This document shows, piece by piece, positions 45,934 to 58,133 of a DNA stretch of 64,000 nucleotides. The stretch is from Gymnothorax reevesii. Taxonomy: Eukaryota; Chordata; Actinopteri; Anguilliformes; Muraenidae. The stretch covers positions 14,693,411 to 14,757,410 of the forward strand of contig CM056578.1 of assembly GCA_029721435.1 (NCBI GenBank), written 5' to 3'. A model generated the notes under the pieces. That model was not told the DNA's origin. It did no database searches and worked only from the letters and a program-made list of their open reading frames with translations. Each line of letters opens with the position of its first letter. Within the stretch, counting starts at the first letter, position 1. The position numbers and the translations under genes are program-made.

Positions 45934-47830
45934 ATCAATCAATCTTTATTTATAAAGCACTTTTCATACAGTAAAATGAAGCTCAAAGTGCTTAACATGT
46001 TAAAAACAGAACCCACCCATCACAACCCCCCCTTCCACCCCAAACACCCTACCCTTATTCCTTGTCCACAAAAGTAAATGTGTGCTGTAAATTAAATTGG
46101 AACATAAAAAGAATTAGACAAATACTAAAACAGAGCGCGGGGGAACCAGAGGAAACACTATCACAGGGAGCCGTGTGTGTCGGGAGGCTGGCGCCATCCC
46201 CAGGAACATGGCCGCTGACACGGAGTCCCATCCCGACCCCAGGCAGGGGGAAGGGCCAAAACACCACCTCTATAAGGTGATGGTATGGACCTCCCGTCCC
46301 ACCAAGGGGGACCAAACCCCAAACCTGTACCGCTGCAGTCAGGGCCAACAGCTGCCCCCGACGCAGAGGACTCTCACTGAGGAGACACTGGAGTTAAAAA
46401 CAAGGTAAGATAAATAACATAAAATAACAAGACACAAATTTGAAGAAAATGAATACATCCAAATTAGAAATAAATTAATAGATAAATGAATTAAAATGAA
46501 AGCAACAAAAAAAGAAAAAAGGGAAAAGACACCAGAGAGTAGGGCTAAAAATGGTGATGAAAAGAGGGTTAGCTAATAAACTAATAATAAATTAAAATCA
46601 ATAAAATTGAAGAAAGGGGTCTCAGTTAAAAGCCAAATTAAAAAGGTGGGTCTTGAGCTGCTTCTCAAAATCTCAGCATTCTCCGCAGACTCAGGATCTC
46701 TGGCAGGCTGTTCCATAAGCAAGGGGCATAATGCCGGAAAGCTGCTTCACCATATGTTTTTGTGTTTGTTCTGGGAATGACTCAAAGGCTAGTGCCGGAG
46801 GACCTCAGGATCTGCGAGGGTTCATAATATAAAAGCAAATTTGACAGATAAGGAGGTGCAAGACCTTTAGGACATTTAAAACTGCTAAAAGGACTTTAAA
46901 ATCAATCCTGAAAAACACAGGGAGCCAATGCAGTGATTTTAAAACCGGTGTTATATGTGCCCGCTTTCTGGTCCTCGTCAACACACGTGCAGCTGAATTC
47001 TGAAGCAAGTGAAGGTGTGATATACTTTTTTTTGGGAAGACCAGAGAGTAGGGCATTGCAATAATCAATATGGCTGGAAATAAAAGCAGGCATGAGCATT
47101 TCTGTATTGGTCCGAGAGAGAAATGGGGGGACTCTGGCTATATTCTTGAGATGCTAAAAGCCTGTTTTAACAGAATTCTTAATATGAGGGATAAAACTTT
47201 GGTCAGAGTCAAAAATGATGCCCAAATTCTTAACTTGTTCTGTTGGCTTCAATGACAATGCCTGCAATTTTGACAGATGTTTCTTTCTCTTAGCCCCAGG
47301 ACCGATAACTAAAACTTCAGTCTTGTCCTGGTAGAGCTGCAAAAAGTTTTCTGCCATCCAGGATTTAATATCTAAAATACAGTTAAAAAGGGCATCAATT
47401 GGCCGTGTATCCTCAGGAGACATGAAAATCTAAAGCTGAGTATCATCAGCATAGCTGTGAAAATTGATACCATGTCTCCGGATAACTTTCCCAAGTGGAA
47501 GCATGTATAAATCAAAAAGTGCAGGGGCTAGGATTGAGCCTTGGGGGACACCGCATTTAATTTCACGGATCCCTGAAGAGCATGTGTCCATACTTACTAA
47601 AAATTTTCCATCTGTGAGATAGGAGTTGAACCATTTATAAGCAGTTCCAGAGAGGTCGACCACATATCTGAGTCTATTCAAAAGTATTTGATGGTCTACT
47701 ATTTCAAAGGCTGCACTTAAATCCAGTAGTACCAGGACTGAAAACTTGTGCAGGTCTATATTGTGACTAAGATTGTTAACAATCTTTAACGAAGCCGTCT
47801 CTGTAGTGAGGTTCGTTTTTAACATTTACA
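45934..47830 (-). mobile_element. 5'-truncated L2-type LINE
   Basis: The minus-strand non-LTR retrotransposon ends at a (TCAA)n tail (45934-45950) preceded by TTTATTTATAAAGCAC, the usual layout of fish L2-type 3' ends. The 3' part (45960-46600) is non-coding and includes a GC-rich block at 46130-46400. The coding remnant starts at about 47827 inside the reverse transcriptase, so the endonuclease and everything upstream are lost. Confidence 0.85.
46620..47827 (-). pseudogene. L2-type LINE reverse transcriptase, C-terminal part
   Basis: This is the RT and C-terminal domain of the truncated LINE. Visible blocks are VLVLLDLSAAFEIVDH (motif A, with its catalytic aspartate), GVPQGSILAP (motif B), SYADDTQL (motif C, catalytic YADD), then KTEVLVIGP and VKNLGIIFDSD. 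A TAG at 47430-47432 follows TQL directly where tyrosine is usual; a second TAG lies at 47154-47156 in the same frame. After a shift near 47050 the C-terminal domain continues (HIDYCNALLSGLPKK, then SLHWLPV and IDFKVLLAVL). A last frame before 46800 keeps KTYGEAAFRHYAPCLWNSLP. The motif set and tail fit the L2/CR1 group. It is dead by nonsense, frameshift and 5' truncation. Confidence 0.88.
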
Positions 47831-49063
47831 ATATTGAAAGTGAAAGTATGTTCTGAAAAATTATTGACACAACTCTGGTAAGCACAAGATTTAGAGAGGT
47901 CCTTCTGCATGTTTGCATGTCAGAAACATAGGCTTGCAGATTTGCCAATTAAATTAAACAATCTATTGGTCCACAAAGTTGTATGACAATTAGTCAACTA
48001 AAGATTTCGTTAGTAGGGGACAGCTCTTATCTTAAGTGATCAGTGTCCAAGTTGTATACACAAATTCTTGTCAGTCACTCTCATCGGGGACTATTTTGGG
48101 GGTAAATCAATGCCCCAGGAACTTAATTTTTACCCTGGTCCTACAGTCCAAACACGCAGGGTTCCTTGAAAGGTTTCTGGTCCCTGGGTAATGTTCCTGT
48201 GGTCAGAAAGAGGCTATAGATGACACTTCCCCAGACTTGCTGTATTTTCAAAATGTCTGCACTTAGGGAAAAACGAAAAACACGTTAAAAAAATGTGGCA
48301 TTCCCAAATGTCCCATCTGACTGTTATCTGCGGAGCAAAGAACGAAAGACATGGTGAGGTGGTTATAGCAGAAAGTAATCGCCTCTCTGAAGAGAAAACA
48401 AAGAATGTTTTACAGACCACAACAGTATGACATACTTTGGAAAAAGCAGAGCTTTAGGAAAAGGGAGTCAAATTGTCTAACTTCACGACATGGGTATGGT
48501 TAGCGGTACTGGTAGGAGTGTTCCTATAACCACTGTGCCATCGTGCTGCCCTTCCAATATAATTACAAGCATATTTCTGCAGTATACAATATGACAACTG
48601 CATAATAGTACCATACAAGCGTAATGGGTGCTTATGATGAAACTTGTTTTTAAATGAAATAAACATGCTTTAATATATAAAAGCATGGTGGGTGGGTTGA
48701 GGAGGGGGGGGTAGATGCTGTGGGTGGGTATACTATCAAAAGGTGTGATACCCAGAATGCAATGCGCACTAAGAAATGTCTAAGAAAAAGAGCAAACGTA
48801 TCAGCCCCATTGCATATTCACCGCACTGAACGGGTCATTATTGACATTTAGCAAAGGTTCTCTTGTAGTGATTGCAGAGCGAGGTTCCGGCAGCAGCTAC
48901 ATCATACAGCCTGTGGCTTTCAGCTCCTTAATTTCCTTCATTCTGTGTAAATTAACTCCCCAGGTGGATTGCGCGATCTAACCTTTATGTACACACAGCA
49001 GGCCAAATCTGCAGATTTATGCAGATCTTTATCATTCAGACGCAATTCTTCTTCCCTAGGTAC
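47831..49063. other. No gene seen
   Basis: AT-rich with a G run at 48702-48712. No recognisable repeat end or coding block. Confidence 0.45.
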
Positions 49064-49205
49064 TGGTTTCAGAACTGGAGCTGGTCCCCAGGCGCTGCTC
49101 TGTTGGTGCACACTGCTCCTAACTGTAGGATGGGTCAAATGCAGAGGACGAATTACCCCACGGGGTTCAATTAGCTATATCTTATCTTATTATTATCTTA
49201 ATTAC
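49064..49205 (+). repeat. SINE-like tail, copy 3
   Basis: CAGAACTGGAGCTGGTCCCC, CACTGCTCCTAACTGTAGGA and AATTACCCCACGGGGTTCAA followed by a degraded (TCTTA)n run match the 3' half of the repeat at 33285. Confidence 0.8.
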
Positions 49206-50900
49206 ATTTAATGTTTAGGCATCTAAATTCTGTTCCAACTGCAAAACCAATGCATTCATTGACCAAACACTGGATCTGGATTTTACAATATCAACTACTA
49301 TTACGTGATTGCAAAATATAGAAAAGCTTTTCTGTGCACATCATTATGTTACCAGAATACACAGCACTGTGCCCTTTTAATGCGGTTCAGTGCGATGATT
49401 TATATTGCAAATAATTGACTTGCCTAATGCAACAAATCTACTTTTGACTCAAAGTGAGATGCATCTTCAGACTGGAGCCTGCCCGGAAAAAAGCATATTT
49501 TAGTCGCTGAATGAGAGAGATCACTTTCCAAAGGTGTGTATTTGAAAGGAAGAGGGATTTTTTTTGGGTAAAAAAATTGTCAATATATTTCTCCAATGAC
49601 CTGGAGGATATGAAGATCCATCAAAAGCAAAAGGAGCTGTCTGCCTTTCTTTAGAATCATGCAAGTCTGAACAGCGAAGTTTCTCCATTAGATTTTAGAA
49701 AATCCACTCCCCCTTTGATAAGTAATAAGTGGGCGAAATGGGTCATATGGATGAAAGCGCGAGTAAGTAGTCGAAGATGTAGCAGTTATTTAGTTGTAGT
49801 ACTGATGGGAGTAGTAATTGTAAGTGGAAGTAGAGAGTAGTAAGTAGTAGAAGTGGTAGTTGTAGTATTTGGCTAAATGTATTTAAATCTAATTTCATAC
49901 CTGATGTATAATTAATGTACCCTGTGGTAGAAAAATGCCTGCAGCATGTCTAAAATTCAGCAGGCCCCAGCTGCGGCAGGTGAAAGATAAGTGACCGGAG
50001 GTGATTAATCACGCTCTCCACTGTGACAGACAGGGGATATTGTGCTGGAGCTGTTCAGCGCCTTTTAATGTGTTGGAGTGCTATGCAGTTGCCTGACGGA
50101 GTCTCAGGGAATAACCGCGTAATGAAGGAAGTGTGTTACTGGGGCACACCGCCCATCGGGCATGGTAAACGAATCCAGCTTCTTCCAATTAGCTCGGTCT
50201 GATCTCCACTGCTGCACACAAATGAGTGCGCAAGGACTGCTGCTCTAAAACTTGCAGGTGGTTGTGTGAATATCAACTTGAGGATTCTGTAGCAGCAGCG
50301 GAAACCTGTGCCAGGGATATCTTCATTCAGATAATGGGGTTTTGGCCTTGTGGCTTTCTGCTGGAATCTTGCGTCACCATGAACAGATAGGCCCCTGAAC
50401 GCTGGTGGGCAGCTGTCCAGCTGAAGCCCATAACTGTTTTGCAGAGCAGTCTCTTCTTTTTTTCAGAATCCCAACTGAGTGCTCTGGAATTTGATTCCAG
50501 TGTTCTAGAATCCCATTAATCCCATTATCAGCACTTGCTGCCAGCTGCGATTGTTGCGCCAGTAATGGAATGTTCAGTTAAGTACATTCTAACAGCATTT
50601 GCGTCCTTACTCTTCACGTACTTACTCATTTGAAATATCCAACAGTATTCCAGGCTTACTTAGCAATAGCACCCCTGTAGTGAATGCAAGGAAAATTAAA
50701 ACAATGTTAGAGTTAAGCTACAGATAGACCACTTGTTTAGAGAAGGATTTTGCAGCCCTGAAGCCTGTTGCACAAAGCAGAATCATTCAGTTAGCTGGAT
50801 AATTGCACTGAGTAAAACTTGGGAACTTTTGAAAATCTGAAACATGGACTGGAGTAAAAAGAGCTGTTCTGGTTTTTATCTGAGTAGTTATCTGGCTAAC
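49206..50900. other. Non-repetitive region, no gene seen
   Basis: An imperfect GTA/AGT trinucleotide tract lies at 49765-49870. The segment 49920-50330 is more GC-balanced and of unique character. It includes the perfect palindrome GTGATTAATCAC at 50001-50012, which resembles a paired homeodomain site. A conserved non-coding element is possible but cannot be shown from one genome. Confidence 0.4.
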
Positions 50901-53469
50901 TCAGCAGTATGCTTTGTGGAACAGGCCCCAGGTCTAGTACAGCCATATGATTTGCACGTTTTTGTAGCTAATTGGTACTTAATTCATCAATTAGAGCACT
51001 TTGTTTTAAACAGTGTTTATGTCATGCCATCAGCAGTTACCGAGTCCTTGTCAATTTTCTGTTTTTTCCACCCAGTGTTTTCTTTTCATGCTCTCAGTTT
51101 TTAGTCTGTTTCAGTTTCAGTATGAATTTAGTTTCAGGTTATTCTCTCTTATACTTGGTCATTTATTATTTATTATTAAAAAACACTACAATGTAAGATT
51201 AATTTGTCTAGTTTGTAGTAACCAGATTCATTGCTGTACATTTATGGTTTGTTTTTTTTTGTTTTTTTTTTGTTATTTTCATGTTTATTGTATTATTGTT
51301 TGCTTACCTTTACAATGCCCCCGTAATTCTTCATAGTTAATTTCCTGATGTTCTCCACATGCGTGTCAATTGCCCTCTGTGTATATGTGGAGCCCCTTGC
51401 TTCGCCATTCTTTGCTAAGTTCTCGAAGATTCTACTCTTACGATTCCGTGTTCCTCCTCGTGATTATCGCCTCATGTATTACCTCTCATCATCAACCTCT
51501 GAGTCCGCATCGCCAATGTATTGTCCAGTGCCGGTGGTCTGACCCATTTTGTTTTCTGGATTATGATTTCGGATTGGCTAAGACTGATATTCTGGTTATG
51601 ATTGGACTGCACTGGATTTTCAATTTTTATATTCTCCCTGGTACTTTTGCTATTCTGATAGATCTCCTTTATATTTTCAACCAGGTTTACCCCCTGGATT
51701 TTTGAGATCTGTCTTGCCCCTTTGTGCTGTCACTTCTCAAACTGATATTTCTGGCTACCGAACCCCTGCCTGGAACTGTAGATTCTGCGCTTGCCTGTGG
51801 ATTTCAAGTATGTCAATAAACTGGAGTGGATTGCAATTGGTTCCTAGTTTCGTGTCTCCTTGTATCTTCTACGGACCTGACAGTTTTGTAATTTCACCTG
51901 ATTACTTCAGTCTGATTTGCACGCTCATATTACAAAGAAGCAGGACCAAGACTTTATGATTTAGAGTGATTTTTCCCCCCTTAAACACCTGTGACGAAGA
52001 TACCAGTCAATACCTGAATTGATTACACATCGCTCTTAGATGCGAGTGCCTGTTGGCAATCCTGTCAATATCCACGGTGACTGTCAAAGCTTTAAGAAAC
52101 ACTTGACTGCAGATGTCATACTTGATCCCTAGTGGGCTACAGTGTCAGTTGTTTTTCATGGTGCTCTTGGCATCTGTTCCTCATTTAAGTCATTGATTGG
52201 CCACTGAATCCTCACCCCTTGTTATCATACCCTTAATTGCTCTGCAATTGAAAGTTAATTTCAAGAAAAAAAAGCCAAAACAAAACACAACCTTGCACCA
52301 TGACCCGGTGGGAATTCAGCTTGACATTTTGGCAATCTGAGCACCCATGAGCAGCCAAAGTTGATCAACAGCCTTTTATGCCTTTCCACCATGGAGAAAA
52401 TGAACCAATGTAGACTCAATTCAATCTTTATTTAGGTACAATTACTCTGTTCACTCTTTCTGGGGCTAAGTACACTGGTTGGCTGTGAGTGATCTGACGT
52501 TTAAAATGGGCTTTCAATGTGATTTTATTTAATCTCTTGCCATGGCAATTACCTGTCAAGTGCACCATAAAAACTACTCTGGAAAAAACCTAAAGAAGGC
52601 CTGTCCTCATGGTTTTTAAAAAGGGGCCTGTCCTCAAAGTTTTACACGAATGCATTTTTGTGACGCCAATCCCCAAATAAAGAACAATATATTGATATGC
52701 AGAAAAACATGCCATTATGAAGGAAAATGTAAATCCATTGAACCAAAATTACCAAAAAAAAAATTAAAATTAAACAACAGAAAAGCTTGTATAACTACTT
52801 ATAAACAGTCTTGGAATCTTTCTTGCTATAAATCCCAAAAGTGACCAAGATTGAAATTCTGAATGTTTTCGCTCCCTTTTGTTTTTTGTTGAGTGTTTTG
52901 AAGATATTTGCTTCAAACATCAAAGAGATAATGGTCTACACATCCAAGAAATGGCTGCATTTCCATCTAGGCTTCTGAAAAAAGAGCTTTGCGAATTGAA
53001 TATCCTCAAATAATTTTAATCTGATGCATACTTACAGCTATGGAGTTTTTATCTTATTCTATGAGCAGCTATCTTATTTCTTATCCAAAATGCCACACTA
53101 CACCCTCATACTGCAGTAGCCTACAGTTTCAGCATCTGACAGTCACTGTCATAACATTATGGGTTTGGGGGTGCTGGGGGATCCACATTGATTTGGACTT
53201 AGCCAGGGTTCTTGCTCTGTGTGTTTATAGAGGGATTATTTAATTCTAAAATGTTATGATCCTTTTGAAATATTTTAAGTAAATCTGATCTGCATTTTGT
53301 GTTAGCTGCGCCATTTTCCAAGTCACAAGGAAATGGGACAACATTTTTAACAAATTCAGGATTGTGGTGAACAATAAGCTCCTAATTAGGTATATACACA
53401 CAGGCGTTTAAAATCTTTTACCTAAAACTAAAAACTGAACAAACAAGTGGTGCCAGGCTCAACAAACCC
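50901..53469. other. No gene seen; possible LTR-like segment
   Basis: 51010-51890 is pyrimidine-rich and has an AATAAACTGG signal near 51815. Its style resembles 44719-45818, with ATTGGTTCCT after the signal versus GACTGGTTCCT there. Open frames in it are compositional. 52000-53469 is AT-rich and plain. Confidence 0.35.
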
Positions 53470-53722
53470 CGCCCCTTGCACATACTTTCACCTACTTGTA
53501 TGAAATTCAATAGGGATCTATTCTGGGTCAGTGGCAATCGCTAAAACGAATTTGGGGTGAATGTGCCCATTACTTTTGCCGCTAGAGTGTTAACAAACAA
53601 ACAAACAAATACAGAAAAAAAAACAAACGAACTAACACACGAACACAGAAATGAACCAAACCAAAAACAATAACCCTTGCCCTCACCCTTCGGGTGGGGC
53701 GGGGTAATAACGTGACAGGCCA
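53470..53722 (-). repeat. Fish interspersed repeat with AAAC-rich tract
   Basis: An (AAAC)n-like tract at 53595-53645 is followed by CACCCTTCGGGTGGGGCGGGG. On the minus strand this reads as a GGGCGGGG...TTTGTTTGTT arrangement I know from a common fish repeat. The boundaries are approximate. Confidence 0.45.
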
Positions 53723-53734
53723 ATTTTCGAACAT

Positions 53735-54395
53735 TCCAGTGTAACTTAGGCAACTTTAAACCTGGCTTAAGCAGCCCTTTCAATTCATAGTGCAAACTCA
53801 AAACTGAAATTACCCTGAGTTAAATTAGACAAATGTCAGGTAAATTGGTCAGGAGGCAGTTCCTTTCCTCACTTCTCCAGGGGCCTCATGTATGAAGAGA
53901 GCGTACGAACAGAAAAGATGCGTACACTACGTTTTATTGCTTATGTCAGATGTATGAAAACAAACGTGACTTTAGAAAAAATGCAAAAAAGTAATAGAAT
54001 TTAGCATTTTTGCAAAATTAAAGTTGATTCAGATTTTTCATTCAAATTTGCAAGCTGAATTGGTAGCCCGCTATATTATAAATTTAATACTTTTTACAAA
54101 ATGCTACTTTTCTTTTTATGAACGTACGCAATATTTAAGTATAAAATCCACGCAATTGTTAGTACATGAGGCCTCAGGTCTTCTTTGCTGGGTTTTTATT
54201 GAACCTAACCCTTTTCCAACATCCAGTTTTGACAACTTTTTGAAACCTGACTATTACCTTTCCTTTAATTCCATAAATCAAACTCAAAACTTCAATAATT
54301 CTGACCAAAATTGAACAAATGTCAGGTCAATCAAACGCTGAGAAGGCATGTCCCTCTCCTCACCTCTCCAGCTCTTCTTTGCTGGGTTTTTGTAC
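53735..54395 (+). repeat. Two-unit tandem repeat (~183 bp) split by a MITE
   Basis: Unit 1 (53735-53879 continued at 54176-54212) and unit 2 (54213-54395) share, in order, AAACTCAAAACT, ACAAATGTCAGGT, TCCTCAC then TCTCCAG, and TCTTCTTTGCTGGGTTTTT. Unit 1 is interrupted exactly at TCTCCAG by the MITE at 53880. Confidence 0.75.
53880..54175. mobile_element. MITE with GGGGCCTCATGTA ends
   Basis: The left end GGGGCCTCATGTATGAA mirrors the right end TTAGTACATGAGGCCTC. Internal CGTACG-containing blocks near 53905 and 54122 mirror too. It is about 296 bp and non-coding. Its insertion point is fixed by the split tandem repeat around it. Confidence 0.8.
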
Positions 54396-54491
54396 GTATC
54401 CCAGTTCTATTCAGTCTATCCCCTGAATCTTCATTCTCGGTCATCTTGATTTGCCAAACTATGTGGCAAGTTGTCAAAGAAGTGATGACAC

Positions 54492-55215
54492 TCAACGGGC
54501 ATCACGTTTCATGGACTGAAAGTCCTGGAACTTCCTCTCTTTGACTGGCAGAGCATGCTGAAACACTGATCCATGCCACCGGCTCACTTGGCACCTGCAC
54601 CCTCTGTGACAGTGCATTCCACTCACAGTTCTCAGAGGAGGACATCTTGTACTGGACCTTGCCATCATGGCTAAATTGAAGAGCCTGCAAATCATGTACA
54701 GTTGGATCTCCTGCTTTTTTGCCTGCTCTGATACTTGAGACGTAAGATCCATTGAGTTTCATGATTTCATCATGATTGATCGCCTTCAATTGGTGGGGTT
54801 TTGATTCGAGTCTTGCAGCCTGGAGGATGATCGGTGGTCTCTCGGGGTGATGATGTCCGCTGTCAATTTGCGCTCGATGGTACTGTGCATGCTGTCGCAT
54901 TCCATTTGTGTGTGTGACCAGCAACAAGGTACTTTTATGCTGTAAGAACCCTAAGTTTTCTGGAGAGCCCAGAATATGCGTTTGCCGCACTTACATTCTG
55001 GTTCTGATAACCGCAGCCGTCGCTCCATACGACTATCTCCTTGATTTCTGGATTTTTTTTGATCACTCTTTCAAAATGGCGGTACTGAAGGTGTGCGAAA
55101 ACATTGCTGCTGAGGTCCCCCTCTGACTCATCCCAGATGTAGCAGTACCCTTCCTTTGACTGCAAATCGAAGAGGGTAAAGTTGTGGACCTGCAATTTCG
55201 TTTTATAATACAGGC
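54492..55215 (-). pseudogene. Decayed gene of an uncharacterised transposase-like family
   Basis: Minus-strand frames join into one protein remnant. Frame A (55195-54935) reads VHNFTLFDLQSKEGYCYIWD, then EGDLSS, HLQYRHFERVIKKNPEI and IVVWSDGCGYQNQNV. Frame B (about 54920-54842) reads SHTQMECDSMHSTIERKLTA. Frame C (54840-54640) reads INHDEIMKLNGSYVSSIRAG, then GDPTVHDLQALQF and VQYKM. Frame D ends ERKFQDFQSMKRDAR with a stop at 54492. Conserved acidic, Cys and His positions (WSDGC, HTQMECDSMH) suggest an RNase-H-like, DDE-type nuclease. I recall similar unnamed proteins in fish, hydra and insects, but cannot name the family. At least three frameshifts make it non-functional, and no terminal repeats were found. 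Confidence is high that it is coding-derived, low for function. Confidence 0.7.
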
Positions 55216-56149
55216 GTAAAAAATGGCCAAAGTCACTCTCTTGACATTGGCCATTGTCTTATAGGGCATAAAGAGTATGATCCTTTCAACTAAGGATTAA
55301 CGCGATATTACCTGAGGTGGCCAGCATTATCAAGAGATGATTTTAGGTCAAAAACTAATTTTTGTCAGAAAATGACTTTGGCCATTATTTTAAAAGTCTG
55401 ACGATATTTCACCTAATGTAAGTGTCATTTAACTTCAATGAAGCACAGCAACAAGAAGGCCCAGAGTATGTGCGACATCCTCGTTCCATATGTAAAACTC
55501 TGACTTTGAACCTACTTAAGGGAAAAAATTAAGAGAAAAGTTATAGTTTAAGGGGATAAACGGTCAAGTAATAGCTATAAAAATGAAGAGTGCAACTGAG
55601 AAAAATTCCCAACACGTCAAAAATTTTGCAATTGCTAACCACCGTGGTTGAACTAAAAACCAGCATACATTGTGCTCCCCCAGAAGTGAGTCTGAGAACC
55701 ACAACACAATGCCTTCCTACAGCGATTACCAAACCTGTACCTTGAACCCCAATCAAGCTCTGGTTTGCTTTTCTCCCAGGTAATTAACTTATTAACTGAA
55801 CAGTTAGTGCTTCTAATTGGCTAGACTGTCAACACCTGATCTCCAGGTAAAGGGAGGATGGAAATGCAGCAGTCTTCAGACCTCAAGGACAGAGGCTGCA
55901 TTAGAATAGAAAAAAAATACAGTATATCCTATCAGTAATGGCCAGTAGAATACGGAGGCCAAGCGCAACGACCAGAGAGAGAGAGAGAGAGTACATCCAA
56001 CACAGTACAAATACTGTGTTAAATACTGAGAATAATATAGACCAAATGAAAGCACTTATGCTTCCAAAGGACATATAATAGCAAAGTGAGATAGAAAAAG
56101 GGAGAAGAAACTCCAAGAATCAGACGATAGAAAGTCATACAAAACCTGA
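55216..56149. other. No gene seen
   Basis: 55640-55690 has an AACCAGCATACA...GAGTCTGAGAACCAC block similar to 62965-63030. 55975-55991 is a (GA)n run. Confidence 0.4.
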
Positions 56150-56365
56150 CTACAGATATCTTTGGCTAAAGTGCGAAGCTAAACACAGACACTCTAGCGA
56201 AGGAGGCGTGCCAGACTTCCTGCTTATATAGATTCTCGGAAAGTGCCGCCCCAGCTCAATCAACCAGCTGGGTAAAAAATTCGATAGCCCGGGAATTTGA
56301 TATCATTCGGGGATGAGAGCCGCAAATAAAAGTCCAAACAACGCGCACACCTCACAAACCATGAC
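56150..56365 (-). repeat. LTR-like repeat with TATA motif, copy 2
   Basis: Reverse complement of the 14500-14765 repeat; the minus strand shows CTATATAAGCAGGAAGTCTG. Confidence 0.5.
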
Positions 56366-57594
56366 ACTATCGTGTAATTCCTAACAACTACTCCTTAACC
56401 TCAATGGAAATGTCATGAGGATAAGGAGAGATGAACAGGAGAATTCATAAGGACTTACAAAAGAAGAAGATGATTGTGATTCTAAGAGAATTTGACTGCA
56501 CTTGCTCAATAAGATGTAATGATACGTCCCTTTCCGTTGTGGTTTTCACTGTAGATGTTGTGTCGCTATAAATCCTGGATGGTTCAGTGTTCCCTACGCA
56601 ATAGGAAATAAGCTAGGAAGCATTGAATTACCTGTCTGTAACATTTAAAGAATTCCAAAACAATTAACACGGCTGCCAAGTAAATACTTTTGGGTCATAC
56701 TTAAAGGGTTAGGACCTTTCCTCAGCAAAAAAAAGACTATTCAAACGCAGCCAGAGAGTTGATATAATCCCTTCCTCACCTATTGGACACCCAGCCTAAA
56801 GGCAGGGCTGTCATGCAAGAATGAATGTGTTGCAGATATATTTATCTGTATATTTATGACGCCTACTCCTACTAATCTGTGTGAAGACTAAGATCTGTGG
56901 TCACAAAATATAGCCCTGTCTAATTGACAAAGAGGATCAATGCAGTTGTGTGGTAGTATATAGGCTTCCAATAATCCCATAAAATTTTTTTCTGGGCCTT
57001 GTATTGTGTGTGAGGTGACCCAGTGTTTTCCTTTTTCCACTGTAAATCAAAGAACATGAGCTTCCCCACCATGATCGTCGGCCCACCTAAGAAAACAATA
57101 ATTGACAGTAGATCCACTTACTTCTCCTCCAAGTGGCAGACACTGAAGGTACAGAATCAATATAGTGAGGCAAGGATAGAAGAGGAACCCATAATAGTTG
57201 GGTCACAAGACAAACTCCTTTCCTCTTGATCAACACACCACACCACCCCAGAGCAATGCTCCTGTTAGAAGAGAGAGAGGGAGAGAACTGTACATAATAT
57301 ATTTTCATTATAGATTTGCTGCCCCCACTGGAAAATGATTGAAACAGCAGAGGTAATCCAATGGTGAACAGCACATAGTTCCAGTACTCTACGCCAATAA
57401 ACAGGCACTGATAGGAGATTAACTCAAGCATTTTCGCTCACAAGACCCGCAGCGCTCACCATGCTCAATCTCCTGCGCACATGAAGGGATTAACTGTAGA
57501 CAGTTATCTCTGTGAGTTCTTTGCTTGAGGTTAGCAGTCCTGTCAATTTAACTAAATGGATTAAGGATGTTGCGTTGTACGGCAATATATGTCT
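56366..57594. other. No gene seen
   Basis: AT-rich unique sequence with short frames; the 114-codon frame at 57087-57431 is not recognisable. Confidence 0.4.
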
Positions 57595-57890
57595 CATAGT
57601 GGTCAAGCGGTAAGGCCTTGGTCTTTTAAACCAAAGATCATGGATTCATCTCCCATCCATGCCTTGGCAGTGTGGGGTTTAGCACTGTTTCTTTATTCCG
57701 TCACATACTTCCCTGCTTATTAAATCCGACTTCCCATGACTTAATTGATGGCTCCTTCAGTGACCATTTGCCAGTATTTATTTGAGCAGTCCTTTGTGCT
57801 TTCTCAGTGATAGATATCACCTATTCCCCTTCTGATATACGGTGCTCTGGGTGAGAGTGCCTTCCAAGGGTTTGTAATGTAACATAATTT
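57595..57890 (+). mobile_element. tRNA-derived SINE (tRNA-Lys-like head)
   Basis: The head carries an A-box-like TGGTCAAGCGGTAAGG, an anticodon arm TTGGT-CTTTTAA-ACCAA with anticodon TTT (Lys), and a weak B box (GGATTCATCTCC). The 3' part reads GGTGCTCTGGGTGAGAGTGCC then GTAATGTAAC (in separate blocks), as in many fish SINE tails. It is degraded, so it is not a working tRNA gene. Confidence 0.6.
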
Positions 57891-58133
57891 TACTTAAAGG
57901 GATGTGTACAAAGTACATACCAGTACATGAAATGTAATGGTAACTAAGAAAATGCACTTTTACCTGGTTAATATGAAACAGTATGTTCCCCATATTCAAA
58001 CGTAGGCCTTGTCCACGCGTACTGGAGCATTTTTGAAAACTACGCATTTTCAATGAATTATAACTTTGCCTCTAAAAGAAAAACTGCATTTTAAGTCACT
58101 AACAATGGACCTTTTAGAAAATGCCTCCTAGGG

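Noticed and set aside
46130..46400. GC-rich block as a host exon
   Set aside because: It lies between the LINE C-terminal coding remnant and the LINE tail in the right order, so it is more simply the LINE 3' region.
51013..51705. Overlapping hydrophobic frames near 51 kb
   Set aside because: Same pyrimidine-bias artefact; no consistent domain in any frame.
57600..57665. Functional tRNA-Lys gene
   Set aside because: The T arm and acceptor stem do not pair properly and a SINE-like tail follows; better read as a SINE head.
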